64,000 bases of DNA from Macrocystis pyrifera (taxonomy: Eukaryota; Sar; Phaeophyceae; Laminariales; Laminariaceae): assembly GCA_031763025.1 (NCBI GenBank), contig JASSKH010000025.1, forward strand, positions 186,001 through 250,000, given 5' to 3'. Positions 23,063-32,843 of this stretch are shown in pieces. Every line of letters begins with the position of its first letter. Within the stretch, counting starts at the first letter, position 1. The notes below the pieces were generated by a model that saw only the letters and a list, made by a program, of their open reading frames with translations, was not told where the DNA came from and made no database searches. Position numbers and translations under genes: made by a program.

Positions 23063-24552
23063 GGAGCAGCCAAAACACATTATCGATCTTGTATGATCTA
23101 CTGTAGCTGTTGATCCTGGGCGGGAGCCGAATAATCTGTACCGCAGGTATTATAAACATAACTTAAGATTATCCTGTGTCTTGATTTTGATAACCTGCCT
23201 CGCGCTCAGTGGGTCTACCACTAGTTTTTGTCGCTTCAACGACCTTTGCTTTCTTCACGTTCTTTGGTTTCTTTGCGTGCTTTCTTATCGTGCCAAACAT
23301 TTTTTCCCGGAAAAAGAAAAAAAAATCTCGGGAAAAGACAAGGTCGATTTTTATTTTTTCAGCGGTTTGGCAGGCTCTCTTTGGCTTTTTATCATCGGCT
23401 CGTTGAAATTCTTTTGTACTCTCAGTTATGTTTTGCTGTTTTCTTCTTTCGTTTCGTGTACATGCGTATACTCGGAGCATATGGCCCCGCCGGCGAGCCC
23501 GGTGCCGTCGCGGGTGTCAGCGGATGCTGGCGGGTAGAGGGGGGGTTGCAAGGAGCGCGGTCGCCGTTTTCGTGGCTAGGCGTCGTGTGTACGAGGGGAG
23601 CATGACTGGGCTCTGTCTGGCCTCCATCTGAAAAAATAGATTGAGTATGCACGAGTCCAAGGGTCGTTCGGGATTGCAAGATAAGATTCGAGCGGTGCTT
23701 ATCTTTGTGCACAAAGCTGAAGTTCACCGAGAGACGTACGCAGCTGGGCACCAATAGTGTCGAGCTGGCAACGAGGGTCACGGTGAGCACCGGGCTTCAC
23801 GCGGGACAGGCGACGGGACTGAAGAGAGGGAGGAAAGCTTTACCCGGACCGAATCGGTGGCGAGGTGGTCGCGAGAGGGGTGGGCGGCATACGAGCTGAG
23901 AGAGAAGCTCAGTTGTTCGATTTTTTTTTTCTCTTTTGACTGGCGCAAGGTGCTCCAATCAGGCAAAACATTCTTACGTAAGAGGGGAAGGGGATTTTTT
24001 TCCCGAATTTTTCTGTTTCTTTTTCATTGTTTTTGCGGTGCTGCTGCTACTGTACTGTAACAGCTGTGTGCCGTGCTGTGCCTTCTCTTTCGTACATATC
24101 AGGTACATACAGCATAACAAAAGAAGAAAACAGGCACCCTGCCTGGGGTAAGTACGTACGTACAGCATGTGAGCGAGCGTCGCGGGCGGAACCGCGCGCG
24201 ACGCGAAGCGTATGTGGCGTACGAGCTGTTTTCTCCTGAAGCATGGCGGCGGGATTCTGGTCATTATCAAATCGCCAGTTTAACTCACAGCTGACGTGTT
24301 TTTTTAGTTTTTAATAATAACTACAAAACAATAATCATGAAAAATAAAAATAAAAACTATAGTCAGTCACTAACCTTCTGTCCGATTCGCATAATTTGAT
24401 GAGTTTTCTTTCCTGAGCGAGCGTAGCGGGCGGCGTAGGCCGCCCGCGGAGCGAAGCGCCTCGTATATTATTACGAGTAGCACGTGTTTCCTGGAAAACT
24501 CAGGGTTAGGAACTACTGGTATTATTTAACAGTAAACGATTTACGGTGCATA
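23063..24552. other. No gene recognised
   Basis: Several frames of 70-125 codons overlap on both strands without domains. GC-rich palindromic words of GAGCGAGCG...GCGAAGCG type occur at about 24172-24209 and 24415-24457. Confidence 0.4.
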
Positions 24553-24618
24553 TCTAGAAACTGCTGTAGTATGTGATAGAAGATCGTGATCGGTGCAGGC
24601 GCACTATTTTCATGGAAA
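24553..24618 (+). repeat. 66-bp outer direct repeat, left copy
   Basis: It starts TCTAGAAACTGCTGTAG and ends TTTTCATGGAAA. It is identical at all 66 positions to 30985-31050 and abuts A1 with one base between. Confidence 0.9.
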
Positions 24619-24619
24619 T

Positions 24620-24831
24620 AAGCAGAATATTCTCGGAAGAATGAGAGAATGTGAGTTTTGTACGTACGTAAGAAGTTCAAGCCAATCAGATGACTGCGGT
24701 GATTCATGGTAGCATGAATCGTAGCCCTTGGTAAACACACCTTGTCTGGTACGTAGCCGCACCCTACACGTATCAGCGCAGTGAAGCAGAGGCAGAGCTA
24801 CAGGTCCAAGGTGTGAGACTAGTTTGAGTTC
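24620..24831 (+). repeat. Split direct repeat A1
   Basis: 212 bp beginning AAGCAGAATATTCTCGG and ending GACTAGTTTGAGTTC, three bases before the gag ATG. It differs from A2 at five positions. Confidence 0.9.
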
Positions 24832-24834
24832 GGG

Positions 24835-26345
24835 ATGTCCGACGAGAGCAAGTCGCCGGAGGCCACGGCCAATGCGTCTACTATTGCGCGCGAGGCGCAG
24901 GCTGCGAGGTTTGCTGCACAAGCAGAAGCTGAGGCGAATGCTCATGCTGCTGTAGCTGCTGTGCAAGCGGAGGTAGACGCACGCCGAGCTGGGATAGCCG
25001 AGGCCGAGGCTCGCCAGGCCGCAGAAGAAGCTGCGCCCGTTCGCCAAGCCAACGCTGCGGCTGCTGTTGCCACCACTGCGGCTTCGGCTGGTCCTTCATC
25101 TATGCCGGCAGCCTCGGGGGGGAGCAGTATCGACGGCTGACGTTCTGCATTGGCAGAACCAGGTGGCATCCGAGTTTTCCCGAATAGACACGGATATACT
25201 AGGCGTCAAATCTACACTGGACAACGTGCTCCTGTCTGTGGCTGGCCTTCGGGACGCCGTCACCAGCAGCGTATCCAAGATCGCCAACAACGAAGTGCTC
25301 CTCCAGCAGTTTGTTGACAATTTTTCCGACCGTGAGCCTTCTGTGCGGGACAGCGGAGATGCGAGGGAGCGCCATGTACAGAAATCGCAGCTCTCCCGAC
25401 GACACGGCCATGTGGAAAAAAATGTCATCTCGCAAACACTGGCTGCTTCGGGGACGCTTGCCCCCGAACCTCGGCGAGTCGGCCGCGGATATCCAGTCGT
25501 TTGTGGGGGAGAGCGTCGATGTTACGGCGGCGGTGGCGGCTCAGCTTCGTGCCGTCAGTAATTTTGACGTGGCCTTGTATGGGCCACGTGCCGATCGCCC
25601 GGTTGACCACCTGGTGATGGTCGCGAACCGCCTGGATCTCTTGCGCCAGGCTCTTATGGCGGTTCTTACAGTTGGACTCTCGGCGGATGTCGCCGACGAC
25701 CGCGCGTGCCTGGACCGGCTGGCACCCGTCAACGCCTCCTTTACATCCGCGGCTGCTGGTCTTCGCCGTCACACTCTCAGCAACATATTTTTGCTTTCCA
25801 GCTCCACGGTGAGGGCCGTCATGAGCGAAATGGTGAACGACGACTTACGTCTTTGGGTGAACGACCTGATGAGGTTCGCCCAGCAAGTTCGTCCGTTGAC
25901 CGTTCCCCCTCAGTCTGACGCGGTGTTTGACGCGCCGCCTGTCCCTGCCTTCAGTCGCACGCTCTCCTTTTGCTCGTCCGGGGGCGACGTTCTGAGGCTT
26001 GTCGAAGGTCTCCAAGGTCCACGCGACAGTCGGGATGGGGCATACAAGCGGAGCCAAAGCCTCGCCCCCGCCAGGATGGGTCCGCCCAGAAAGAAGAACG
26101 CCCCGCTGTGCAGGATGTTTTCGTCCACGGGTCGATGTCGGTCCTCCGACTGCAAATTCGTGCACGCTAATACCCCATCCGACGCCTCGTCTCCTACGGC
26201 GCTCCTCGATGGTGGATCGGCGGCACCGGCGGGGGTAATGCGAGGAGGCGCGGAGGCGCAGGCTGGTGGGTCGCGGGCTATGGTGCTCCGCCCAGGTGGG
26301 GGTCGCGGGGGGGCCGGGGCAGGTGGCGGTTCTGGTTCGGGGTGA
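24835..26345 (+). CDS. Gag-like protein of the Ngaro-like element, two frame breaks
   Basis: The ATG at 24835 lies just after repeat A1. The N-terminal part (about 100 residues) is rich in Ala, Glu and Gln and is probably coiled coil. The reading frame must move by one base at a G7 run (25116-25122) and again in the same direction at an A7 run (25416-25422) to keep coherent protein. The last part contains a CCCH zinc finger (C-x8-C-x4-C-x3-H, beginning CRMFSSTGRC) followed by a Gly-rich tail, and ends with TGA at 26343-26345. CCCH or knuckle-type fingers are usual in gag proteins that bind the element RNA. Both breaks fall in homopolymers, so they may be sequencing or assembly errors, true decay, or slippage sites. 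Confidence 0.7.
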
Positions 26346-28865
26346 AGACACGGGCCCTTCCTGTCGGTTGCGTCAACACTGGGGGGGGCGGCGGCGGCGC
26401 GGGCAGGTGGCGGAGCGGCGACGGCGCTTGTCGCCAGCGGCGGAGCTGGCACTCGGCTGGCAACCCACGAAAGAGGGGGGGGGTTGCGTGGGCGCGCTTT
26501 AGGTGCTCTGGCTGGCGACGGCGGTGTCGGGCGAGATCGCGTCGCTGTGACTCCGGGTTCGGTTCCCTTCTTAAAGCAAGGTACGGATATGGGCGTGCGT
26601 GCGAGTTATTTGCCCGGTGACACGGTGTGTGTGCAGGGTGATGGGTCCGTGGACCCGGTGTGCGTGCAGGGTGCGGTCGGTGACGTGCGTTTGGATGCGA
26701 TCACAGATGAGGTAGATGCGTGGATCGCCGCTCGGGAGGTAGTGGCGCAGGCAGTATCTGGGCGAGGCTCAGCGAGCCTCGATCAGGTCGCTTCGCTCAG
26801 CTCCTCACTCTTGCGACAGTGTCAAGGCAGTGTTCCTCTTTTCCTGTCCACCATCGGCGCCTCATTATTCGCTTCATATATTAACGTTGCCGTCGTACAG
26901 CACTGGTTTGGTGAGATCAAGAAATTCCCCCGTATTTCTTTGTTGCTTCGTGTGCTGGCGCCAGGCGCGCCTGTTTGCGTTGCACGGGGGGGGGATTTGA
27001 CCACAGAACTCGCGTATGGTAATCACCCGGGCGTTGCCATGCATACTGTGGCTATCCATGATAAGATATGCGCAGACGTTGTGCACGGCCGAGCGGTGGT
27101 GTTTGAATTGCGATTTGCAGACGAGATCCAGGGTCTTCGCATTTCACCGCTGAGCGTCGTTCTCGAACCCAAGTTAAGGATTATTCACGATCTCACGTTT
27201 GCGCGCGGGGATGGTCGAACCAGTGTCAACGGTGACACTGACTTTGACTCCGCGCCATCGTGCGAGCTCGGACACGTGCTTCGTGATGTGCTTTTACGGG
27301 TGTTGTTTTTGCGACAGACGCACGGTATTCGCGCTCGGATCCTGCTGTGTCGTGTGGACGTTAAAGATGCTTTTCGACAGGTTTTGGTTGATCCGGCAGG
27401 CGCATCGACCTTTGGATACGTTTTCGGCAATCGCTTTGTCGTGGATTTGCGCTTGCAATTTGGTTGGCGTAATAGTCCTGGGTTTTGGGGGTTGATGGCC
27501 TCTGCGCTCGAGCATGCTCACACCCACACTACGTTTCAAGGCGCAGATGTTTCCCCACAAGGGGCTGCCGCCGTTTCGCACGTTGAACTCTCCCCGCCGC
27601 GGGGAGTTCAGGTTGTTGCTATTCCGCGTGATTGTGGGCCCGTTCCTGGCGCAGGAGGCCTCACCGGAAGCAATTTTTTTGTGAGGTACTACGTTGACGA
27701 TGGCATTCTCGTCGAGTTGCAATGGTGGCCGGACGGCCACCGTTGCTTGCGTGCTGTACAGTCGCTGGCGTCGGACCATTTTCGCTTGTTGGGCGAACGT
27801 GGTGTTTCCGATCCACCCCTCTTGTCAGCCAAGAAAGTAACTAACTGGGGCACGCGACTCGAAGTCTTGGGATGGATCATTGATACTGAAGCGCTTACTG
27901 TTACGTTGCCGTCGCATAAGCGCCTCAAGCTGCACAATATCCTCGCGGAGTGGCCCTCGTCTCGTGCGTCCGCTTCAGCGAAGCAGGTGTCACAGTTAGT
28001 TGGCTTTCTCATGCATGTGTCCTTTGCTGTTCGTCCGGGGCGCTTTTTCGTTAACCGCTTGTTGGCTTCGGTTGGTATGCCGCGCATTGCCGCCGGAGCT
28101 GATTTTGATTGTCGTATGGCAAACCCCGGGCGGCGTCTCGCCCTGAGACCCGAGTTCCACGGTGACCTCGAGTTTTGGAGGTGGTTCGTTGAGGAAGGGT
28201 TGGACGCGCGCGGCGGAACCTTGTCGGCTCCGATGTATCATATGCTTGAGCGCCCCCCTAGACGTACTCTGTTTTCGGACGCATCTAAAACCGCTATCGG
28301 GGGGTTTTGTCTTGAAACTGGTGCGTACTGGCGATACGAGCTTGACGCAGGGGAACGGGCTCGATTTTGTGGATCGAGCAAGTCCGTTGCAGATGAGAAC
28401 GATGTATCAATTAATGTCCTCGAACTGCTGGGCATGGTGGTTTCTGCATGGGTTCTCGTCTCTGCTTGTGCTGAAAGTCCGCTCGAAATGGGGCATTGTG
28501 TGTTATTGCGGGGCGACAACGAGGCAGCCGTAGAGTGGGTGCGCCGTTGTCGCGGGGGCAAGGAGCCGAGATCTGGCGCATTAATGCGCCTTCTTGGTGT
28601 GCTCGAACTGTCCTCTGGTTGGCACTTTGACGCAAAACACGTACGGGGCATTTTTAACGTGGCCGCTGATGGTATCTCACGGTGGGACTGTGCTTCCGTC
28701 CTCGCTAATCTGCGTGCTGGTCGACCCGATATTCCGTGGCAGGAGCAAGACCTGGGGGATGCGGGCACATACCTCTGTACTTCGGTGTTGGCCTCGAACT
28801 CATGCGAAATGCCATTGCGACCTCGTCTGAACGCACTTATCAGGGGCATTTTGGCGCGTGGGTAG
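26346..28865 (+). CDS. Reverse transcriptase-RNase H (pol) of the Ngaro-like element
   Basis: The frame is the same as the end of gag and is open from directly after the gag TGA, with no ATG near its start, so expression by stop readthrough or a fusion is possible. Counting from 26484, RT motif A is VDVKDAF (Asp292), motif B is FGWRNSP, and the catalytic YVDD box is at 403-406. RNase H follows with Asp599 (FSDAS), Glu647 (NVLELL), Asp678 (LRGDNEA) and Asp729 (NVAADGISR), so all four catalytic acids are present. The frame is intact. It would copy element RNA into DNA in the particle or cytoplasm. Its end overlaps the recombinase ATG by 64 bases in another frame. Confidence 0.85.
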   Translation, partial: RHGPFLSVASTLGGAAAARAGGGAATALVASGGAGTRLATHERGGGLRGRALGALAGDGGVGRDRVAVTPGSVPFLKQGTDMGVRASYLPGDTVCVQGDGSVDPVCVQGAVGDVRLDAITDEVDAWIAAREVVAQAVSGRGSASLDQVASLSSSLLRQCQGSVPLFLSTIGASLFASYINVAVVQHWFGEIKKFPRISLLLRVLAPGAPVCVARGGDLTTELAYGNHPGVAMHTVAIHDKICADVVHGRAVVFELRFADEIQGLRISPLSVVLEPKLRIIHDLTFARGDGRTSVNGDTDFDSAPSCELGHVLRDVLLRVLFLRQTHGIRARILLCRVDVKDAFRQVLVDPAGASTFGYVFGNRFVVDLRLQFGWRNSPGFWGLMASALEHAHTHTTFQGADVSPQGAAAVSHVELSPPRGVQVVAIPRDCGPVPGAGGLTGSNFFVRYYVDDGILVELQWWPDGHRCLRAVQSLASDHFRLLGERGVSDPPLLSAKKVTNWGTRLEVLGWIIDTEALTVTLPSHKRLKLHNILAEWPSSRASASAKQVSQLVGFLMHVSFAVRPGRFFVNRLLASVGMPRIAAGADFDCRMANPGRRLALRPEFHGDLEFWRWFVEEGLDARGGTLSAPMYHMLERPPRRTLFSDASKTAIGGFCLETGAYWRYELDAGERARFCGSSKSVADENDVSINVLELLGMVVSAWVLVSACAESPLEMGHCVLLRGDNEAAVEWVRRCRGGKEPRSGALMRLLGVLELSSGWHFDAKHVRGIFNVAADGISRWDCASVLANLRAGRPDIPWQEQDLGDAGTYLCTSVLASNSCEMPLRPRLNALIRGILARG

Positions 28866-29878
28866 ATTTTCGGGTACGGTGTGGCATGTCTGTATTCCTA
28901 GACCGGTGCGGAGACAGCATGACCAACGTGTGGCATTTGTTCGAGTACGTCGCGTACGCTTTTGCCACCAAGAAATTGCGGTCGGCAACCATCGAGAGTC
29001 ATTTGTCAGCGATCAAGTTTTTTCATCGTATTTCACGAGGGTTCGAGCTGGACACTACTCATCCGGTTTTGGTTAATACACTCAAAGGCGCCGCTCGTTC
29101 GCATGCCGACGCTGGTAACCAAGCAACCGTTCGTAAGCCGGTTTCGTGGGAAATGTTGATCGCGGGCGAGAAATTGATATCTACGTGGCAGACGGGGGGT
29201 CGCGTCTTGTGGCTTGCCCTCTGCGCTTCATTTTGTTTTTTGACTCGCGCCTCGGAAATTTTTGCGGAAACGCGGTCACGTGTGCATGAGACGTATTGTT
29301 TGCGACGGGCCGACGTAGCCTTTTTTCGCGAAAAATTACAGCTTACAGTTGCGCAGTGGTCCACCGCAGACCGCGTAGAGGTTCGGTTTCGTGGGTCGAA
29401 AGGGGACCAACTGCGAAAAGGGGCGGTTCTAACGCGCGTACGTTGCGGTCCGGCGTTGCGCGTGGGCGAAGGTGGCGGTGCTGTCGATCTCATGATCGAA
29501 TTGATGTCCTGTTATCTGTTTCTTCCCTCGTCGGCCCCCCTTGCCGCTTTCGGCGTTGGTAATGGCAGATGGTCCATGTGGACACAGCAGCAAGCGACGA
29601 CAGCTTTGTGGAAAGTGGTTGCGTTGGCGGGCGGGCGTGCGGAGGAGTACGCTCTGCACTCTCTGAGGATTGGGGGCGGAACACACTTGTCGGCGGGGGG
29701 GTCGACACCAGAGGTGTTGCAGCGTGAGGGCCGATGGGCGTCCGATGCGTACAAGGCGTATGTTCGCAGTCATGGAAAGGATGCCAGTTGGGTAGCAGAC
29801 GTTATGGCCCAGGAAGGACTTAGCGGTGGGATCCAGCCGGGCCAGGGCACTGAGTGGGGGCGAGTTAATTCACTCTGA
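28802..29878 (+). CDS. Tyrosine recombinase of the Ngaro-like element
   Basis: The ATG at 28802 lies inside the 3' end of pol; the product is 358 residues. The N-terminal half resembles the helical core-binding domain (SATIESHLSAIKFFHR). Catalytic residues are Arg149 (FLTRASEI), His286 and Arg289 (HSLRIGG), Trp312 (GRWAS) in the His/Trp position, and Tyr320 (AYVR) as the likely nucleophile, with Tyr317 as the alternative. It would integrate the circular DNA form by site-specific recombination in place of an integrase. The frame is intact. Overlapping, out-of-frame recombinase genes are usual in this superfamily. Confidence 0.85.
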   Translation: MRNAIATSSERTYQGHFGAWVDFRVRCGMSVFLDRCGDSMTNVWHLFEYVAYAFATKKLRSATIESHLSAIKFFHRISRGFELDTTHPVLVNTLKGAARSHADAGNQATVRKPVSWEMLIAGEKLISTWQTGGRVLWLALCASFCFLTRASEIFAETRSRVHETYCLRRADVAFFREKLQLTVAQWSTADRVEVRFRGSKGDQLRKGAVLTRVRCGPALRVGEGGGAVDLMIELMSCYLFLPSSAPLAAFGVGNGRWSMWTQQQATTALWKVVALAGGRAEEYALHSLRIGGGTHLSAGGSTPEVLQREGRWASDAYKAYVRSHGKDASWVADVMAQEGLSGGIQPGQGTEWGRVNSL

Positions 29879-30007
29879 GAGGTGAATGGGCAGAAGTAAA
29901 TAATGGTGAAGTGTGTTATCACATGCGTTCCCTATGAGATTGCAAGTGGGAGGGGAAGGGGTAGTAAGAACACATCAGTAAATAGGGTCAACTCCCATGT
30001 GTGATGG

Positions 30008-30126
30008 AGGCTGGCGTCGAGAGTTCTGTGTCGCCAGTTGGGTTGGGAGTTGACTCGAGTATACGGATGTGAGCGCGGGGTTGCCGTTGGGGCAGCCCCG
30101 GGGGGGTCACCCCTTCTCCAACCCCC
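30008..30126 (+). repeat. Split direct repeat B1
   Basis: 119 bp starting AGGCTGGCGTCGAGAGTT and ending TCTCCAACCCCC; identical to B2. It contains a GC hairpin around GGGGCAGCCCCGGGG. Confidence 0.9.
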
Positions 30127-30181
30127 GTTTCCGGGCGGGGGGTTGCGCATGAATATAATACAACTTCGAAAGCAAAGTGCA

Positions 30182-30393
30182 AAGCAGAATATTCTCGGAA
30201 GAATGAGAGAATGTGAGTTTTGTACGTACGTCAGAAGTTCAAGCCAATCAGATGACCGCGGTGATTCATGGTAGCATGAATCGTAGCCCTTGGTAAACAC
30301 ACCTTGTCTGGTACGTAGCCGCAACCTACACGTACCAGCGCAGTAAAGCAGAGGCAGAGCTACAGGTCCAAGGTGTGAGACTAGTTTGAGTTC
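30182..30393 (+). repeat. Split direct repeat A2
   Basis: 212 bp matching A1 at 207 positions. It follows B1 after about 55 bp. Confidence 0.9.
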
Positions 30394-30862
30394 CCACCCA
30401 CCCGCCCGTGCTTTTGAGGGAGTCAGTGGGGGGGAGTTCAATAGTCGCAGTAACGTTTGCGTTTGTTGCTGTATGTTATACGTACCCGGTAATTTCGCTG
30501 ATGGTGCGACCTGGTGTCGTAGATTGCGCGAGTGGCGGCGTGGGCTAGCCGCCTTATTTGGCGTTTGGTATGGTTCGATGCAAGTGGGGTTTCTTTATAT
30601 CATACTATTATAGTTGATAAAAGTAAACATGGCGTTGACGTGGTGTTGCATCGGCTCGGATTTTGCGCGCAATCTGAAAGTATCGGAGAAGGGGGTTATC
30701 CGTATATTAACACTGAAGTGCATTGTGCGTTTAAATGTACTTGTGTTATTGTATATGCCTGGTACAAGTGCGTGTCGATTTTCTCACGTGTGAGGTTATC
30801 TTGTACTTGGTGTGGTTTCTCGAGTTATTTGTCAGAAACGGCTTTTCTGATAGCGGTTTGGT
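30394..30862 (+). other. Unique segment between A2 and B2 of the Ngaro-like element
   Basis: 469 bp not repeated elsewhere in the window. It has short frames only and no recognised domain. Confidence 0.5.
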
Positions 30863-30981
30863 AGGCTGGCGTCGAGAGTTCTGTGTCGCCAGTTGGGTTG
30901 GGAGTTGACTCGAGTATACGGATGTGAGCGCGGGGTTGCCGTTGGGGCAGCCCCGGGGGGGTCACCCCTTCTCCAACCCCC
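30863..30981 (+). repeat. Split direct repeat B2
   Basis: 119 bp identical to B1. Only three bases separate it from the right 66-bp repeat. Confidence 0.9.
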
Positions 30982-30984
30982 CTT

Positions 30985-31050
30985 TCTAGAAACTGCTGTA
31001 GTATGTGATAGAAGATCGTGATCGGTGCAGGCGCACTATTTTCATGGAAA
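30985..31050 (+). repeat. 66-bp outer direct repeat, right copy
   Basis: Perfect match to 24553-24618; after it the sequence diverges (AGAGTAAC versus TAAGCAG). Confidence 0.9.
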
Positions 31051-31367
31051 AGAGTAACTTTTTTAACTGTTCCAGTGGAAAATATGGGAAAATGTAACGG
31101 AAGATGTTTGATTTTAAAAAGAACCAGACCGCGGGGTATTTCTAGTTTTCGAACGAGCTCCGATTACAATTCGTTAGCAAGGATCTTTTAGAGGGGCGGG
31201 CTGTTCACATACTGCAGTACTTACTTCCTGGTGTGGGTGGGATCAATGACGTGCGTAGACCCAACCCACACCTCATACCCTACGAGCGTAACCTTGAGCT
31301 TGACTCCAAACCGGACCCAAAACGAACGAGAAACGGGGGAGAAAAACGGTTGCTCCGCTTTTGCATC

Positions 31368-31706
31368 TTTTTTTTTTTTTTTTTTTTTTTTTTCATCATC
31401 ACTTTTACTTTCCAGCCCACTCGTAGGAGGTTTTACCCTCGACGATCTTCTGGACAAGCCGTGGTCACAGGTGTCGTCCCTTCTCCCTCCCGGTACGTGC
31501 CTTTATTTTTTGTCGCGCATAGGGTTCAGCATTCCCACTGCTCGTCGATTTGCATCGAATGTACAGCTAACTCACGCTCTCGCGCTTTCCGCTGATCAAT
31601 TTTATGCAAGAAAAAGTCCCTATGAGCATGCACTCGGTGAGACTCGAACTCACGAAATTGATCTTGATAGGCTCGCGGACCACCTACCAAGCCACCGGGG
31701 ACGCCG
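31368..31706 (-). mobile_element. tRNA-derived SINE, copy S1 (339 bp)
   Basis: On the minus strand the head starts CGGCGTCCCC. It carries an A box TGGCTTGGTAGGTGG (complement of 31680-31694) and a B box GAGTTCGAGTCTCAC, and runs through a non-tRNA body to a tail of 26 A (31368-31393 read as T on the plus strand). The same head, body and tail order is found in S2, and body plus tail in S3. RNA polymerase III promoter boxes, a family-specific body and a 3' A tail define a SINE. Confidence 0.8.
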
Positions 31707-32267
31707 GTTACCAGGTATTAAATAGCGAGAAAGTTACGACAATATTCTCGCGAACCACGATTCCGAAGTGCGGACCACACGTAGTTACCAGTTTTCAAGA
31801 CGAAAATAAGATCCTTGTTTTTAACGGATTTTCGTCCACAGCATGACATAGCTACAACTACTACTATAATATTGCTGTAGGGTTAGACAACAGCAACAAA
31901 CAACAACAACAACAACAACTTTAATTATTATTAAAGTTACTCTTTCGAACGTCCTCTCCAGGACATGAACGGGTGGTGGGGGTTATTATTTACAGCAGTA
32001 GTAGCCGGCAGCAGTACTGCTGTAGCAGCCATGTTCGTTCGTGTTTCCATCACTGCTGTGACAGAGCCGAGTCCAACGCCTACTATATGAATGCGTCGAA
32101 CTTCGTAAACCATACGCATCAGCCATTTTTCCTTCGTTGCCGCATCTATCTGTTTGCATGCATCATATATAACGGTACGTAAAAGGTCGCGAATTCCAGC
32201 TATAATAGCTGGTGAAATCTTGCAAAAATTAATCTACTGCTCGCTACGAGTGTTTATGCATGTAGAT
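31707..32267. other. Spacer between inverted SINE copies
   Basis: No gene seen. A (CAA)n tract lies near 31891-31917. Confidence 0.4.
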
Positions 32268-32587
32268 CGGCGTCCCCGGTGGCTTGATAGGTGGTCCGCG
32301 TGCCTGTCAAGATCAATTTCGTGGGTTCAAGTCTCACCGAGTGCGGACTTTTTCTTGCGTAAAAAATTGATAAGCGGAAAGCGCGAAAGCGTGAGTTGGC
32401 TACATTCGATGAAAATCGACGAGCAGTGGGAATGCTGAACCCTATGCGCGACAAAAAATAAAGGCACGTACCGGGGGGGAGAATGGACGACACCTGTGAC
32501 CACGGCTTGTCCAGAAGATCGTCGAGGGTAAAACCTCCTACGAGTGGGCTGGAAAGTAAAAGTGATGATTAATAATAAATAATAAAT
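32268..32587 (+). mobile_element. tRNA-derived SINE, copy S2 (320 bp)
   Basis: The head starts CGGCGTCCCC. The A box is at 32280-32294 (TGGCTTGATAGGTGG) and the B box GGTTCAAGTCT at 32324-32334; the 44-base spacing equals that in a tRNA. The T-arm stem pairs (GTGGG with CTCAC, one G-U). The body is collinear with S1, and the tail is AATAATAAATAATAAA rather than pure A. There is no matching acceptor stem, so this is not a functional tRNA gene. Confidence 0.8.
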
Positions 32588-32743
32588 GTCATGACATATA
32601 TATGTGTTCCCGTCTACAGTAGAATAGAGATGTATGAATACAGTGGCATAGACAGTTACTGTAGCATCATGTAACATGATGACTCAAGTGCCAAATAACA
32701 ACAGGTCGAGGACGTGATCAAGATGTGGGGTGCATACCTGGTA

Positions 32744-32843
32744 TTTTTTTATTTTTTTTACTCATCACTTTCACTTTCCAGCCTAATTCGTAAGAAGTTT
32801 TACCCTCGACGACCTTCTGGACAAGCCGTGGTCACAGGTGTCT
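32744..32843 (-). mobile_element. tRNA-derived SINE, copy S3, 5'-truncated
   Basis: Only the A-rich tail (T-rich on plus) and the last 80 or so bases of the SINE body are present, ending at GTGGTCACAGGTGTC. The tRNA-like head is missing, as expected for incomplete reverse transcription. Confidence 0.75.

Larger units (their letters stand above)
24619..30984 (+). mobile_element. Ngaro-like tyrosine-recombinase retrotransposon (about 6.4 kb)
   Basis: It has a gag-like frame, an RT-RNase H frame and a tyrosine recombinase frame in that order, and no DDE integrase or aspartic protease. Direct repeats are arranged A1 - frames - B1 - A2 - B2, the split-direct-repeat pattern known for Ngaro and PAT members of the DIRS superfamily. 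No Dam-type methyltransferase domain lies between RNase H and the recombinase, which favours Ngaro over DIRS or PAT. A1 and A2 share 207 of 212 positions; B1 and B2 are identical over 119. About 55 bp separate B1 from A2, and about 470 bp of other sequence separate A2 from B2. A perfect 66-bp direct repeat lies immediately outside both ends, which this class is not expected to make. Confidence 0.85.

Noticed and set aside
26822..29773. Many minus-strand frames opposite the RT and recombinase genes
   Set aside because: Shadows of the plus-strand genes, which carry intact catalytic motifs.
31231..31725. 164-codon plus-strand frame with poly-Phe
   Set aside because: It lies across the SINE S1 tail and body in reverse; not a gene.
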